From Burkholderia aenigmatica (lineage in GTDB: Bacteria; Pseudomonadota; Gammaproteobacteria; Burkholderiales; Burkholderiaceae): DNA of 64,000 nt. This document shows positions 10,514 through 20,430 of this stretch, piece by piece (positions within the stretch are counted from its first letter, which is position 1; every line of letters begins with the position of its first letter). The DNA is taken from positions 62,001-126,000 of the forward strand of contig NZ_CABVQC010000007.1 of assembly GCF_902499175.1 (NCBI RefSeq), in the 5' to 3' direction. Position numbers and translations under genes: made by a program. The notes beneath the pieces were generated by a model that was given only the letters and a program-made list of their open reading frames with translations, searched no databases and was not told where the DNA came from.

Positions 10514-11791
10514 ATGAAGATTCATATCAAAGGCGGCACGCTGATCGACCCGGTCGCCGGTACCGAGCAACAGGCCGACGTATTCGTCGCAGGCGGCAAC
10601 ATCGCCGCGCTCGGCACGGCGCCGGCCGGTTTCAACGCGGACAGGACGATCGACGCGTCGGGCCTGATCGTCGCGCCCGGCCTCGTCGACCTGTGCGCGC
10701 GGCTGCGCGAGCCCGGCTACGAGCACAAGGCGACGCTCGCGTCCGAGATGGCCGCGGCCGTCGCGGGCGGCGTCACGACGCTCGTGTGCCCGCCGGACAC
10801 CGACCCCGTGCTCGACGAGCCGGGCCTCGTCGAGATGCTCAAGTACCGCGCGCGCAACCTGCACCAGGCGAACGTCCATCCGCTCGGCGCGCTGACGGTC
10901 GGCCTCAAGGGTGAAGTGATCACCGAGATGGTCGCGCTGACCGAGTCCGGCTGCGTCGGCTTCACGCATGCCAACGTGCCGGTGCGCGACACGCAGGTGC
11001 TGCTGCGTGCGCTGCAATACGCGAGCACCTACGGCTACACCACGTGGCTGCGCCCGCAAGACGCCTTCATCGGCCGCGGCGGCGTCGCTGCCAGCGGCGC
11101 GCTGGCGTCGCGGCTCGGGCTGTCCGGCGTGCCGGTCGCGGCCGAGACGATCGCGCTGCACACGATCTTCGAACTGATGCGCGTGACGGGCGCACGCGTG
11201 CACCTTGCGCGGCTGTCGTCGTCGGCGGGCCTCGCGCTCGTGCGCGAGGCGAAGGCCGAGGGGCTGCCCGTGACCTGCGACGTCGGCGTGAATCACGTGC
11301 ACCTGATCGACATCGACATCGGCTACTTCGATTCGCAGTTCCGGCTCGATCCGCCGCTGCGCAGCGAGCGCGATCGCGAAGCGATTCGCGTGGCGCTCGC
11401 CGACGGCACGATCGACGCGATCTGTTCCGACCATACGCCGGTCGACGACGACGAGAAGCTGCTGCCGTTCGGCGAAGCGACGCCGGGCGCGACGGGGCTC
11501 GAACTGCTGTTGTCGCTGACGCTGAAGTGGGCGGACGAGACGCGCACGCCGCTCGCGCAGGCGCTGCGCCGCATCACGTCCGCACCGGCCGACGTGCTGC
11601 AGCTGCCGGCCGGCCGCCTGGCCGAAGGCAGTGCGGCCGACCTGTGCGTGTTCGACCCGCGCGCGCACTGGCGTGTCGAGCCGCGTGCGCTGAAGAGCCA
11701 GGGCCACAACTCGCCGTTCCTCGGCTACGAACTGCCCGCCTGCGTGCGCACGACGCTCGTCGCCGGGCAGATCGCGTTCGAGCGCCCCTGA
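10514..11791 (+). CDS. pyrX: Dihydroorotase-like protein PyrC' (probably non-catalytic ATCase partner)
   Basis: The 425-residue amidohydrolase-fold protein aligns with dihydroorotase across its length (APGLVDL, REPGYEHK, SDHTPVDDDEK). The essential DxHxH metal motif reads D59-L-C61-A-R63, so both histidine ligands are lost. That matches the inactive dihydroorotase homologues that in Pseudomonas form a dodecamer with PyrB and are needed for ATCase assembly. A functional pyrC must then lie elsewhere in the genome. The gene directly follows pyrB, supporting the assembly role. The symbol pyrX is used for such paralogues; pyrC' is also common. Confidence 0.85.
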   Translation: MKIHIKGGTLIDPVAGTEQQADVFVAGGNIAALGTAPAGFNADRTIDASGLIVAPGLVDLCARLREPGYEHKATLASEMAAAVAGGVTTLVCPPDTDPVLDEPGLVEMLKYRARNLHQANVHPLGALTVGLKGEVITEMVALTESGCVGFTHANVPVRDTQVLLRALQYASTYGYTTWLRPQDAFIGRGGVAASGALASRLGLSGVPVAAETIALHTIFELMRVTGARVHLARLSSSAGLALVREAKAEGLPVTCDVGVNHVHLIDIDIGYFDSQFRLDPPLRSERDREAIRVALADGTIDAICSDHTPVDDDEKLLPFGEATPGATGLELLLSLTLKWADETRTPLAQALRRITSAPADVLQLPAGRLAEGSAADLCVFDPRAHWRVEPRALKSQGHNSPFLGYELPACVRTTLVAGQIAFERP

Positions 11792-11810
11792 ACCACGCCG
11801 GACCTTCGCC

Positions 11811-12668
11811 ATGATTGCCCTTCGCAAGCTGCGTCTCGTTTTTCACCTGTTGCGCGGCATGGCGATCGTCGCGCTGCGTTTTTCGCATGTCACGCCCGCG
11901 CGGCGCGCCGAGATGACGCGCCGCTGGACGCTCAAGATGCTGCGGATCTGCGGGATGCGACTCGTCGTGCACAACGACAGCGCGCGGCTCGACGCGAGCG
12001 CGCTCGTGGTCGGCAATCACGTGTCGTGGCTCGATATCTACGCGGTCAACGCGTGGCGGCCGACGCCGTTCGTGTCGAAGGCCGAGGTGCGGCAGTGGCC
12101 GGTCGTCGGCTGGCTCGCGGAGAAGCTCGACACCGTGTTCCTGCAGCGCGAGAAGCGCACGGAGGCGATGCGGGTCATGCACGAAATGGCCGAGCGCCTG
12201 CGCAACGGCGGGCTGATGTGCGTGTTTCCGGAAGGGACGACGACCGACGGGCAGGAACTGCTGCCGTTCCATGCGAACCTGTTCCAGTCTGCGGTATCGG
12301 CCGGCTGCGCGGTGCAGCCGATCTGCCTGATGTACGAGGATGCGCAGCGGCGGCAGTCGGTCGCGCCGGCCTACACGGGCGAGCTGGCGCTCGGCAAGTC
12401 GCTCGACATGGTGTTGCGCGGCGGTCCGCTCGTCGTGCACCTGTACGTGTGCGAACCGATCGCGCCGGGTGGCGACCGGCGGGCGACGTCTGCGGCGGCA
12501 CGCGACGCGATCGCGGCCGCGCTCGCGACGCTGCAGGCAAATGTCGGCAAGCCGACGGCCGAGTCGCTCGCGGAACTGGCCAGGCATGCGTATCCGGCGA
12601 CCGAGATCGGCGCCGGCGCGGCAGCCGACGAGGCGGCCGACGCACCCGTGCCGGGGCGCGAGGGTTGA
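11811..12668 (+). CDS. 1-acyl-sn-glycerol-3-phosphate acyltransferase (PlsC family)
   Basis: The 285-residue protein has the acyltransferase motifs in order: H70-VSWL-D75 (HX4D, catalytic), the block FVSKAEVRQWPVVGWL, and FPEGTTTDG at about 139-147 that positions the acceptor phosphate. It would acylate lysophosphatidic acid or a related lysolipid at the inner membrane. The N-terminal 25 residues are hydrophobic and probably membrane-bound. It starts 19 bp after pyrC', so it is likely read from the same transcript. OlsA-type acylation of ornithine lipids is an alternative within the same family. Confidence 0.88.
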   Translation: MIALRKLRLVFHLLRGMAIVALRFSHVTPARRAEMTRRWTLKMLRICGMRLVVHNDSARLDASALVVGNHVSWLDIYAVNAWRPTPFVSKAEVRQWPVVGWLAEKLDTVFLQREKRTEAMRVMHEMAERLRNGGLMCVFPEGTTTDGQELLPFHANLFQSAVSAGCAVQPICLMYEDAQRRQSVAPAYTGELALGKSLDMVLRGGPLVVHLYVCEPIAPGGDRRATSAAARDAIAAALATLQANVGKPTAESLAELARHAYPATEIGAGAAADEAADAPVPGREG

Positions 12669-12700
12669 CGCGCCTCCCGGCCCCGCGAATCAGCCTGTAA

Positions 12701-13540
12701 TCACTCTCCGCCCGGCGCGCGGCACGCGTCGCACTGCACCTGCGTGACCGTGCGCTGCGCCGGATCGGCCGTCAGCCGCACGGCCGACAGCTGGTTACCC
12801 CACACGCACCCCGAATCGAGCGCGACGACGTTGTCGCGCAGCATCAGGCCGAGCGCGGCCCAGTGCCCGAACACGACCGTCACGTTCTCCGTGCGGCGCC
12901 CCGGTACGTCGAACCACGGCAGGTAGCCGGGCGGTGCGTTGTCGGGGCCGCCGTTCGCCTTGAATTCCATCGTGCCGTCGGGGGTGCAGAAGCGTAGGCG
13001 CGTGAATGCGTTGAACGCGACGCGCATCCGGTCGCGTTTCTTCAGATCCGGGCTCCATTGATACGGCTCGTTGCCATACAGCTTCTGCAGCGTGTCGCGC
13101 CAGTCGGGCGCGCGCAACGCGCGCTGGAGTTCGTCGGCGAGTTCCAGCACGAGCGTGGCATCCCACTGCGGCAGCATGCCCGCATGCACGAGCAGCATCC
13201 CGTGTTCCGCATGCACGAACGGGCGGTGGCGGACCCAATCGAGCAGCGCGTCGGCGTCGGGCGCGTCGAGAATCTCGCCGATGGTGTCGCCCGGGCGTTC
13301 GGTGCGCAGGCCGGCGGAGACCGCAAGCAGGTGGAGGTCGTGATTGCCGAGCACGACGGTCGCGCGCGGGCCGAGGTCGACGAGTGCTCGCAGCGAGGCG
13401 AGGGAGTCCGGGCCGCGGTTGACGACGTCGCCGGCGATCCACAGCGGCGTGTCGGCGGGGGCTGAAAGCTTGTCGAGCAAAGACTGGAAAGCCGAATGGC
13501 AGCCCTGGATGTCGCCGATGGCGATGGGGGGTGAAAGCAT
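12701..13540 (-). CDS. apaH: Symmetrical bis(5'-nucleosyl)-tetraphosphatase ApaH
   Basis: ApaH hydrolyses diadenosine tetraphosphate to two ADP. The metallophosphatase motifs are plain: AIGDIQGC, GDVVNRGPDS and VLGNHDLH, followed by the ApaH-type insert with PLWIAG and VFGHWAALG. Start choice: the frame is open to 13585 (ATG-ATG) without a visible ribosome site. MLSPPIAIGDIQGC at 13540 gives 279 aa, the usual ApaH length, and puts the first motif at the expected distance from the N-terminus. It is convergent with plsC and divergent from the rml operon; in Burkholderia it marks the edge of the O-antigen locus. Confidence 0.93.
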   Translation of the reverse strand: MLSPPIAIGDIQGCHSAFQSLLDKLSAPADTPLWIAGDVVNRGPDSLASLRALVDLGPRATVVLGNHDLHLLAVSAGLRTERPGDTIGEILDAPDADALLDWVRHRPFVHAEHGMLLVHAGMLPQWDATLVLELADELQRALRAPDWRDTLQKLYGNEPYQWSPDLKKRDRMRVAFNAFTRLRFCTPDGTMEFKANGGPDNAPPGYLPWFDVPGRRTENVTVVFGHWAALGLMLRDNVVALDSGCVWGNQLSAVRLTADPAQRTVTQVQCDACRAPGGE

Positions 13541-13884
13541 GAGGGTCGGATCGTGACGAGTCTGGGTGAGCTGAGAAAGCATCATTCAAATACGCGTGTG
13601 GCGCAAAGGACGTTCCGCATCGGGCCGCTTGCGTGGCACAGGATTCTTGTGGCGCAAAGGGCCGGGGCGCTGTATCAAGTTGTTAGCGGCATGGAGTTGG
13701 CGCCGGCTGGATTCCTATAATTGGCATTTTCGCTCCGAAATTAACATCTCGTGACTTGGCCGGTCATGGCGACCGGTTAAAATGCCGGGCCTGATCGGCC
13801 GAGACTTGGCCACTGTGACATGACAAGAAGTGCGAAGTGCGCCTGTCAGGCGCGCCGCACATGATTATTACTAGAGGACGTTTC
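13541..13884. other. Intergenic region upstream of rmlB
   Basis: No gene is evident. A candidate promoter for the rml operon is TTGGCC (13756-13761), a 16-bp spacer and TAAAAT (13778-13783). A second TATAAT occurs at 13716-13721 without a well-spaced -35. I found no JUMPstart/ops element, so RfaH-type antitermination is not supported. Confidence 0.5.
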
Positions 13885-14946
13885 ATGATCCTGGTTACCG
13901 GCGGCGCGGGTTTTATCGGTGCCAATTTCGTACTCGACTGGATGGCAGCTTCCGGCGAGGCCGTGCTCAATGTCGACAAGCTGACCTATGCGGGTAACCT
14001 GCGTACGCTGGCCCCGCTGAACGAGAATCCGGATCATGTGTTTGCCCGTGTCGACATCTGCGATCGCGCGGCACTCGATGCACTGTTTGTCGAGCACAAG
14101 CCGCGTGCCGTGATCCACTTTGCCGCCGAAAGCCACGTCGACCGCTCGATCCACGGGCCGGCCGATTTCGTGCAGACCAACGTCGTCGGCACGTTCACGC
14201 TGCTCGAAGCGGCGCGCATGCACTGGAACGGCCTGGACGATACCGACAAGGCGGCGTTCCGCTTCCTGCACGTGTCGACCGACGAGGTGTTCGGGTCGTT
14301 GTCCGCGACCGATCCGCAGTTCTCGGAAACGACGCCTTACGCGCCGAACAGCCCCTATTCGGCGACGAAGGCCGGCTCCGACCACCTCGTGCGTGCGTAC
14401 CACCACACGTACGGGCTGCCGACGCTCACGACGAATTGCTCGAACAACTACGGCCCGTACCAGTTCCCGGAGAAGCTGATTCCGCTGATGATCGCGAACG
14501 CGCTCGCGGGCAAGCCGTTGCCGGTCTACGGCGATGGCCAGAACGTGCGCGACTGGCTGTACGTCGGCGACCACTGCAGCGCGATCCGCGAAGTGCTCGC
14601 GCGCGGCGTGCCGGGCGAGACGTACAACATCGGCGGCTGGAACGAGAAGAAGAACCTCGACGTCGTGCACTCGCTGTGCGACCTGCTCGACGCCGCGCAG
14701 CCGAAGGCAGCTGGTTCGTACCGCGACCAGATCACCTATGTGAAGGACCGCCCGGGCCACGACCGCCGCTATGCGATCGATGCGCGCAAGCTCGAGCGCG
14801 AACTCGGCTGGACGCCCGCCGAGACGTTCGAGACGGGGCTCGCGAAGACCGTCCGCTGGTATCTCGACAACCAGGCATGGGTGGACGAGGTCGCGTCCGG
14901 CGATTACCGCAAGTGGGTCGAAACCAATTACGCGCAACGCACGTGA
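13885..14946 (+). CDS. rmlB: dTDP-glucose 4,6-dehydratase RmlB
   Basis: RmlB oxidises and dehydrates dTDP-glucose in the second step of dTDP-L-rhamnose synthesis. The 353-residue extended SDR protein has the NAD loop [12 protein letters not shown], the catalytic STDEVFG and [10 protein letters not shown] (YxxxK), and the [14 protein letters not shown] substrate block. The ATG at 13885 follows AGAGGA with good spacing. It is the first gene of the rmlBACD operon, which supplies rhamnose to the O-polysaccharide. Confidence 0.98.
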   Translation: MILVTGGAGFIGANFVLDWMAASGEAVLNVDKLTYAGNLRTLAPLNENPDHVFARVDICDRAALDALFVEHKPRAVIHFAAESHVDRSIHGPADFVQTNVVGTFTLLEAARMHWNGLDDTDKAAFRFLHVSTDEVFGSLSATDPQFSETTPYAPNSPYSATKAGSDHLVRAYHHTYGLPTLTTNCSNNYGPYQFPEKLIPLMIANALAGKPLPVYGDGQNVRDWLYVGDHCSAIREVLARGVPGETYNIGGWNEKKNLDVVHSLCDLLDAAQPKAAGSYRDQITYVKDRPGHDRRYAIDARKLERELGWTPAETFETGLAKTVRWYLDNQAWVDEVASGDYRKWVETNYAQRT

Positions 14947-14957
14947 GGGTCTGATCG

Positions 14958-15835
<878 letters not shown>

Positions 15836-15851
<16 letters not shown>

Positions 15852-16387
15852 CCGAAACGGCATTGCCGGAAATCAAGATCATCGAGCCGAAGGTGTTCGG
15901 CGATGCGCGCGGGTTCTTTTACGAGAGCTTCAATGCGCGCGAGTTTGCCGAACAGGTCGCGCCGGACGTGACGTTTGTGCAGGACAATCATTCGCGATCG
16001 GCGAAGGGTGTTCTGCGCGGGCTGCATTATCAGATCCAGCATGCGCAGGGGAAGCTCGTACGGGTCGTGGAGGGCGAAGTGCTCGACATCGCGGTCGATA
16101 TCCGGCGCAGCTCGCCGAATTTCGGCAAGTGGGTCGGCGTACTGCTGTCGGAAGCCAATCATCGGCAGCTGTGGGTGCCGCCCGGCTTTGCGCACGGCTT
16201 CGTGGTGTTGTCCGACTCCGCGCAGTTCCTGTACAAGACGACCGACTACTGGTATCCCGAACACGAGCGCAGCCTGCTGTGGAACGATCCCGCGCTGGGT
16301 ATCGACTGGCAGCTCGATGGCGAACCGGTGCTTGCGGCGAAGGATGCCGCCGGCAAGCCGCTCGCGGAGGCCGACGTGTATGAGTGA
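15836..16387 (+). CDS. rmlC: dTDP-4-dehydrorhamnose 3,5-epimerase RmlC
   Basis: This 183-residue cupin epimerises C3 and C5 of the 4-keto sugar. It shows [12 protein letters not shown], the conserved [20 protein letters not shown] region with the catalytic histidine, and [15 protein letters not shown]. The ATG lies within the end of rmlA, and the end overlaps the rmlD start by 8 bp. Length and motifs are normal for the family. Confidence 0.98.
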
Positions 16388-17279
16388 CGCACGACGGATT
16401 CTCGTGACGGGCGTGGACGGGCAGGTCGGGTTCGCGCTCGCCCGTTCGCTGCAGGGGCTCGGCCGTGTCGTCGCGGTAGACCGTGCCGCACTCGACCTGG
16501 CCGATCCGGACCGGATTCGGGCGGTGGTGCGCGACGTGCGGCCCACGCTGATCGTCAATCCCGCGGCCTACACGGCGGTCGACCAGGCGGAGCGCGACGA
16601 AGACGCGGCAATGCGTATCAACGCGACCGCGCCGGGCGTGCTGGCCGAGGAGGCGAAGGCGCTGGGCGCTGCGTTGATCCATTACTCGACCGACTATGTG
16701 TTCGACGGTGCGAAGGCCTCGCCGTATGTCGAGACCGATACGCCCGCGCCGCAGAATGTCTACGGAAGCTCGAAGCTCGCGGGCGAGCGTGCGATCGAAG
16801 CCGTCGGCGCGGCCGCGATCGTATTTCGTACCAGCTGGGTGTACGGCGCGCGTGGACGCAACTTCCTGCTGACGATGCTGCGGCTCGCGGCGGAACGCCG
16901 GGAGTTGAAGATCGTCGCCGATCAGGTCGGTGCGCCGACCTGGGCGAACACGATCGCCACGATGACCGCGCACGTCGTCGCGCAGGCGCTTGCCGCCGAC
17001 GATACGCCCGCGTGGTGGGCGTCCCGTTCGGGCGTCTATCATCTGACGGCTGGCGGCGAAACCTCGTGGCATGGTTTTGCGAGCGCGATCGTCGAGCTCG
17101 CCGCGCTTGAGGCGCGTCCGTTGGTACTGCCGATTCCGTCGTCGGAATATCCGACACCCGCCGTGCGCCCGGCGAACTCGCGCTTGTCGAACGAAAAGCT
17201 CTTGCGGACGTTCGGGCTTGCCGCACCGGACTGGCGCGATGCACTGGCGCTTTGCCTCGCCGAAATCCGGCGGGACTGA
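16380..17279 (+). CDS. rmlD: dTDP-4-dehydrorhamnose reductase RmlD
   Basis: RmlD reduces the 4-keto group to give dTDP-L-rhamnose. The 299-residue SDR has the NAD(P) loop ILVTGVDGQVGFALA, the NPAAYTAVDQAERDE block, and the catalytic HYSTDYVFDG and YGSSKLAGE. The ATG at 16380 overlaps the end of rmlC. Here rmlD follows rmlC directly, unlike the B. pseudomallei arrangement as I recall it, where rmlD sits further downstream. A GC-rich hairpin at 17289-17310 follows its stop. Confidence 0.97.
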   Translation: MSDARRILVTGVDGQVGFALARSLQGLGRVVAVDRAALDLADPDRIRAVVRDVRPTLIVNPAAYTAVDQAERDEDAAMRINATAPGVLAEEAKALGAALIHYSTDYVFDGAKASPYVETDTPAPQNVYGSSKLAGERAIEAVGAAAIVFRTSWVYGARGRNFLLTMLRLAAERRELKIVADQVGAPTWANTIATMTAHVVAQALAADDTPAWWASRSGVYHLTAGGETSWHGFASAIVELAALEARPLVLPIPSSEYPTPAVRPANSRLSNEKLLRTFGLAAPDWRDALALCLAEIRRD

Positions 17280-17288
17280 GCGCTTGCC

Positions 17289-17310
17289 GGACCGCGCGTC
17301 ATCGCGGTCC
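17289..17310. terminator. Hairpin between convergent rmlD and glycosyltransferase genes
   Basis: GGACCGCG and CGCGGTCC pair around a 6-nt loop. No T-run follows, so efficiency as a terminator is doubtful, but its position between two convergent genes fits that role. Confidence 0.4.
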
Positions 17311-17332
17311 GCTCACGGGCATTCCGGGTCGG

Positions 17333-18142
17333 TCAGGCTGTGCCGTCGGCCTGGAGAGGGTGATCCTCGTGCTTCCCGACGATGGGGAAAATCTGCTCCG
17401 GCATGTGCGGGAGCAGCCCTTCGCTCGCATTGCTCTGTCCCAGGGAGCCCATTTCCTTCACGCGGATGATGTGGACGGTATCCTGCACGATCCGGTGTGC
17501 GACGTCGGACCAAAGCGTTTCGATGTTCCAGGTCCAGTCCTCGATCCCGAGCCCCATCGACTTCACGACAGGCTTGTACGGGAACCGCTGGTAAATGCTG
17601 CGGTGCGCGAAAATGTTGGCTGACCAGACGTTGTTCAGGAACAGCGAATTGCGATCGAAGCCTTCCTCGTCGCTTGCCCGGTGGCGGAAGTGGAACGATT
17701 GGGCCAACGGGTGCGGCAGATGGTTCATCGAGTGCCGGTCGTAATCGCTCTCGTGGAAATAGAACAGACTTTCGGGGTGCCAGATGGAGCGGGCTTCGGC
17801 CGGCTCGTCGCGCGAGCACGCAAATGCGCGCGTCAGCCATTGGCTGCCCCACAGGTCGTCGCCATCGAGAAAGGCGAGATATTCGCCGCTTGCCGCTTCG
17901 ACGCCCTTGTTTCTCGTCAGGCCCAGGTCGCCGCACGAGACGACGTCGAGTGCATCCAGCCACGCGCCGCGCTGTTTCACGATGTCGAGCGTCTGGGGGT
18001 CGGGGTTGTCGAGCAACGCTCGTGCTTCGATACGCAAGCCCGATTCGCGCGCGACGCTCACCAGTCGATGCATGCTCGCCAGAGCCGGAATCGCAAATGC
18101 CGCCTCTTTGTGGAAAACGATGAAGACGGAAATGTCAGTCAC
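17333..18142 (-). CDS. Family 2 glycosyltransferase
   Basis: The 269-residue protein has a GT-A fold: the N-terminal strand ISVFIVFHKEAAFAIPAL, a nucleotide-sugar region around VVSCGDLGLTRNKG, and the metal-binding FLDGDDLW. The acceptor half (NNVWSANIFAHRSIY) shows no close relation I can name. The start is a GTG at 18142 that overlaps the stop of the preceding glycosyltransferase gene by 8 bp (GTGACTGA), so the two are coupled. It probably adds one sugar of the O-polysaccharide; donor and linkage cannot be read from the sequence. Confidence 0.88.
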   Translation of the reverse strand: MTDISVFIVFHKEAAFAIPALASMHRLVSVARESGLRIEARALLDNPDPQTLDIVKQRGAWLDALDVVSCGDLGLTRNKGVEAASGEYLAFLDGDDLWGSQWLTRAFACSRDEPAEARSIWHPESLFYFHESDYDRHSMNHLPHPLAQSFHFRHRASDEEGFDRNSLFLNNVWSANIFAHRSIYQRFPYKPVVKSMGLGIEDWTWNIETLWSDVAHRIVQDTVHIIRVKEMGSLGQSNASEGLLPHMPEQIFPIVGKHEDHPLQADGTA

Positions 18143-19832
18143 TTTCTAGTCCGAAGATGGTCTTGACGTTCTGCGAGTAGGCGGCAGGGGAGTGGCGGGC
18201 GACCACCTGCTGGTACGCGGCGGCAATCATGCGTTCGACTTCCGCGCCGGTCGATCCGCACACCGCGTCCATCGCCGTGCTGAATGCGGCGGCCGTTTCG
18301 ACGGCGTGGTGCTGGTGGCCGACGAACTTGACGGCCGAGTCGTCGAACGTACCGCGCAGCCCGCCAACGTCCGCCAGGATCATCGGCAGCGCATGCTGGC
18401 TCATTTCCAGCACGATGTTGGGCATGCCTTCGAACAGGCTGGTGAAGATGAAGCCGTCATAGTCGACGAAATCCGCGGCCGGCACGTTTTCGAGCACGCC
18501 CTTGTGATGAATGTTCGGCGCGGAGAGGCCCAGTTGCGCAATGCTGCCGTGAACGGGGCCGTACACGTCGAATTCGTCCGAGCGGCGCAGTTGCGCGAGC
18601 GCGGCCAGGATCTCGGTGCCCTTGAACGGTTCGACGCGGGAAACCCACAGCCAGCGCCGATGCCGGTCGGGGTTGGCCCAGCGTGGCGCGCGGCGCGCCA
18701 GGCGGGCTGCGAACGTCGTCTCGTCGATCAGCATGGCCTTGGCCGGCAACTCCACGACGCCGGGGCCGCGAATGCCGCCCCACATGCGCTCGAGGGTATC
18801 GGCCATGCGCGCGTTGTCGGTCAGTGCCGCGGCATAGGAAAGCGTGCGGCGCGGGAAGCGTGCGCCGTAAGGGGCGCCGATGCCGTTGACGCCGAGGCTG
18901 AAGAACGTGCAGAAGATCTTTGCGTACTGCGACAAGCCGCGGCCGAACTGGGCGACCGCGTCAAGGCCGACCCGGCTGTTGTTGATGATGATCGTATTGG
19001 GCCGAAGGGCGTTGAGAAAGCGGGCGAAGACGGCCGCACTGGCGTGGCCCGGGCCGCACGCGTCACGCCAGAACAGCACCTCGTGCCGCTTGAGGGGCGC
19101 GAGGATGTTCAGCGCTTCCCAGCCGGCGGATTCCTTTTCGGTTGCCTCGGTCACCACCACGAGGATCGGTTCGGCGACCGAATCGCCAAGCGTCTGCACG
19201 AGGTCGGCCACGTATTTCTCGGCACCGCCGGTACACAGGAACGGCGTCGCGACGACCGTGCGCGGCACCACCGACAGCGATTCGAAGATTCTCGACACGT
19301 GAACGCCGTCGCGAGCCAGCAGGTCGGTCGCGTCGAATTCGCGAAGATTGCTGATCGCTTTCGCGCCGGCCGCCACGATCCCGAGATCGAATTCGGCCTG
19401 TTCGGCGATCTGATCGAGGATGCGTCCGATCGGGCGACGCACGCGGACCGCGACGGGGCGCCCGTTCCAGCGAAAGTACTGCCACGACGCGCCTTCGATG
19501 TGATCCATGTCGCCGATCACGACGTCCGTGCGCGGTGCCATCGAGCGACCTTCGTCGATGCCCCACTTCAGCCAGTGTTCGACGGGGTCGACGCCGGCGG
19601 CCTTGACGTCCGGGTTGTTGAACAGATAGGCGTCGCGATCGAATTTTTCTTCGACGAACGCTCGAAATCGTGCGTCGCTTCCCGGCTCGCGGTCGCCTTG
19701 CGACGGAGCCGTGCCGTTGGGGCTGGCGGCCGTGTTGCTACGGGCGGGCCCGCGGCCCGCCGTCATGCGATGTCGCAGCCGCGACAGAACACGCTTGGAG
19801 AGGCGGGCAGTACCTTGAATCGTCAGTTTCAT
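18135..19832 (-). CDS. Family 4 glycosyltransferase with N-terminal NPDV-type module
   Basis: This 565-residue protein ends in a GT-B/GT4 domain: VSRVEPFKGTEIL, the IHHKGVLENVPAADF segment and the EX7E motif in SLFEGMPNIVLEMSQ. Before it, at about residues 50-90, is a short module FDRDAYLFNNPDVKAAGVDP then HWLKWGIDEGRSMAP, a motif found ahead of glycosyltransferases in several proteobacteria. The start MKLTIQGTARLS at 19832 is chosen; the frame extends upstream to 20102 but those residues are proline- and arginine-rich non-coding-type sequence. Likely role: sugar transfer in O-polysaccharide synthesis, paired with the coupled GT2 downstream. Confidence 0.85.
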   Translation of the reverse strand: MKLTIQGTARLSKRVLSRLRHRMTAGRGPARSNTAASPNGTAPSQGDREPGSDARFRAFVEEKFDRDAYLFNNPDVKAAGVDPVEHWLKWGIDEGRSMAPRTDVVIGDMDHIEGASWQYFRWNGRPVAVRVRRPIGRILDQIAEQAEFDLGIVAAGAKAISNLREFDATDLLARDGVHVSRIFESLSVVPRTVVATPFLCTGGAEKYVADLVQTLGDSVAEPILVVVTEATEKESAGWEALNILAPLKRHEVLFWRDACGPGHASAAVFARFLNALRPNTIIINNSRVGLDAVAQFGRGLSQYAKIFCTFFSLGVNGIGAPYGARFPRRTLSYAAALTDNARMADTLERMWGGIRGPGVVELPAKAMLIDETTFAARLARRAPRWANPDRHRRWLWVSRVEPFKGTEILAALAQLRRSDEFDVYGPVHGSIAQLGLSAPNIHHKGVLENVPAADFVDYDGFIFTSLFEGMPNIVLEMSQHALPMILADVGGLRGTFDDSAVKFVGHQHHAVETAAAFSTAMDAVCGSTGAEVERMIAAAYQQVVARHSPAAYSQNVKTIFGLESD

Positions 19833-20430
19833 GTGATGAATGCGCAGCCTCGAACGAGAACACGTTAACACACCGGATACACGGAATGTCGGCCTCGATC
19901 GGCGGAGGCGGCAAGTGACAACGGCCGAGATTGTACATGACCGCTGTTGTGCCCTTTCCGCGAATGCACCTGTCCGGTGCGTGCGGTCAGGGGCGGGCGG
20001 CTGGCGTGGGCGTACCGCGGCAGCCACGGACGTCGCGGGAACGCCGCCGGGACGCAACTCGACAGGCCTTGAAACACCTTTTAACATTATCCGCGGAGTC
20101 ATTCATGCGACAATGCCGCCTTTGTCGGGCCTGTCGTCAGGCGGCCGAACCGGTCCAAATAGTCCAAATGGTTCAACGGGCCGGGTGCCGGCGGTAACGG
20201 CCTGATCGCAACGCGTTTGCGTCTCTCCTCGACTCGAGAGTCGTCCATTCGCACGGGGGTCTCGTGGAGTACGAGAGGCATCCGTGGCGGGAGCGGGAGG
20301 CACCCTGTCGTCCGGGGCTGCCCAGGTAGTTCCAGTGCCGGCTCCAGCGCCGGCCAGACAGCTGCAACGCGAGCGGCTGTCCCGGGACGCTGCCGCCTTG
20401 TATCCCCGTCCCTCGTTCAGGCGAGTAGAC
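19833..20430. other. Divergent intergenic region between glycosyltransferase genes
   Basis: About 600 bp separate two divergently transcribed glycosyltransferase genes. I see no gene. It includes a 9-bp tandem triplet at 20152-20178 (GGTCCAAAT, AGTCCAAAT, GGTTCAACG) and a more AT-rich stretch near 20065-20105. Promoters for both directions are expected here but I could not fix a well-spaced pair. Confidence 0.5.

Noticed and set aside
13541..13884. JUMPstart/ops element ahead of the O-antigen genes
   Set aside because: No GGCGGTAGC-type core was found, so RfaH-dependent control is not claimed.
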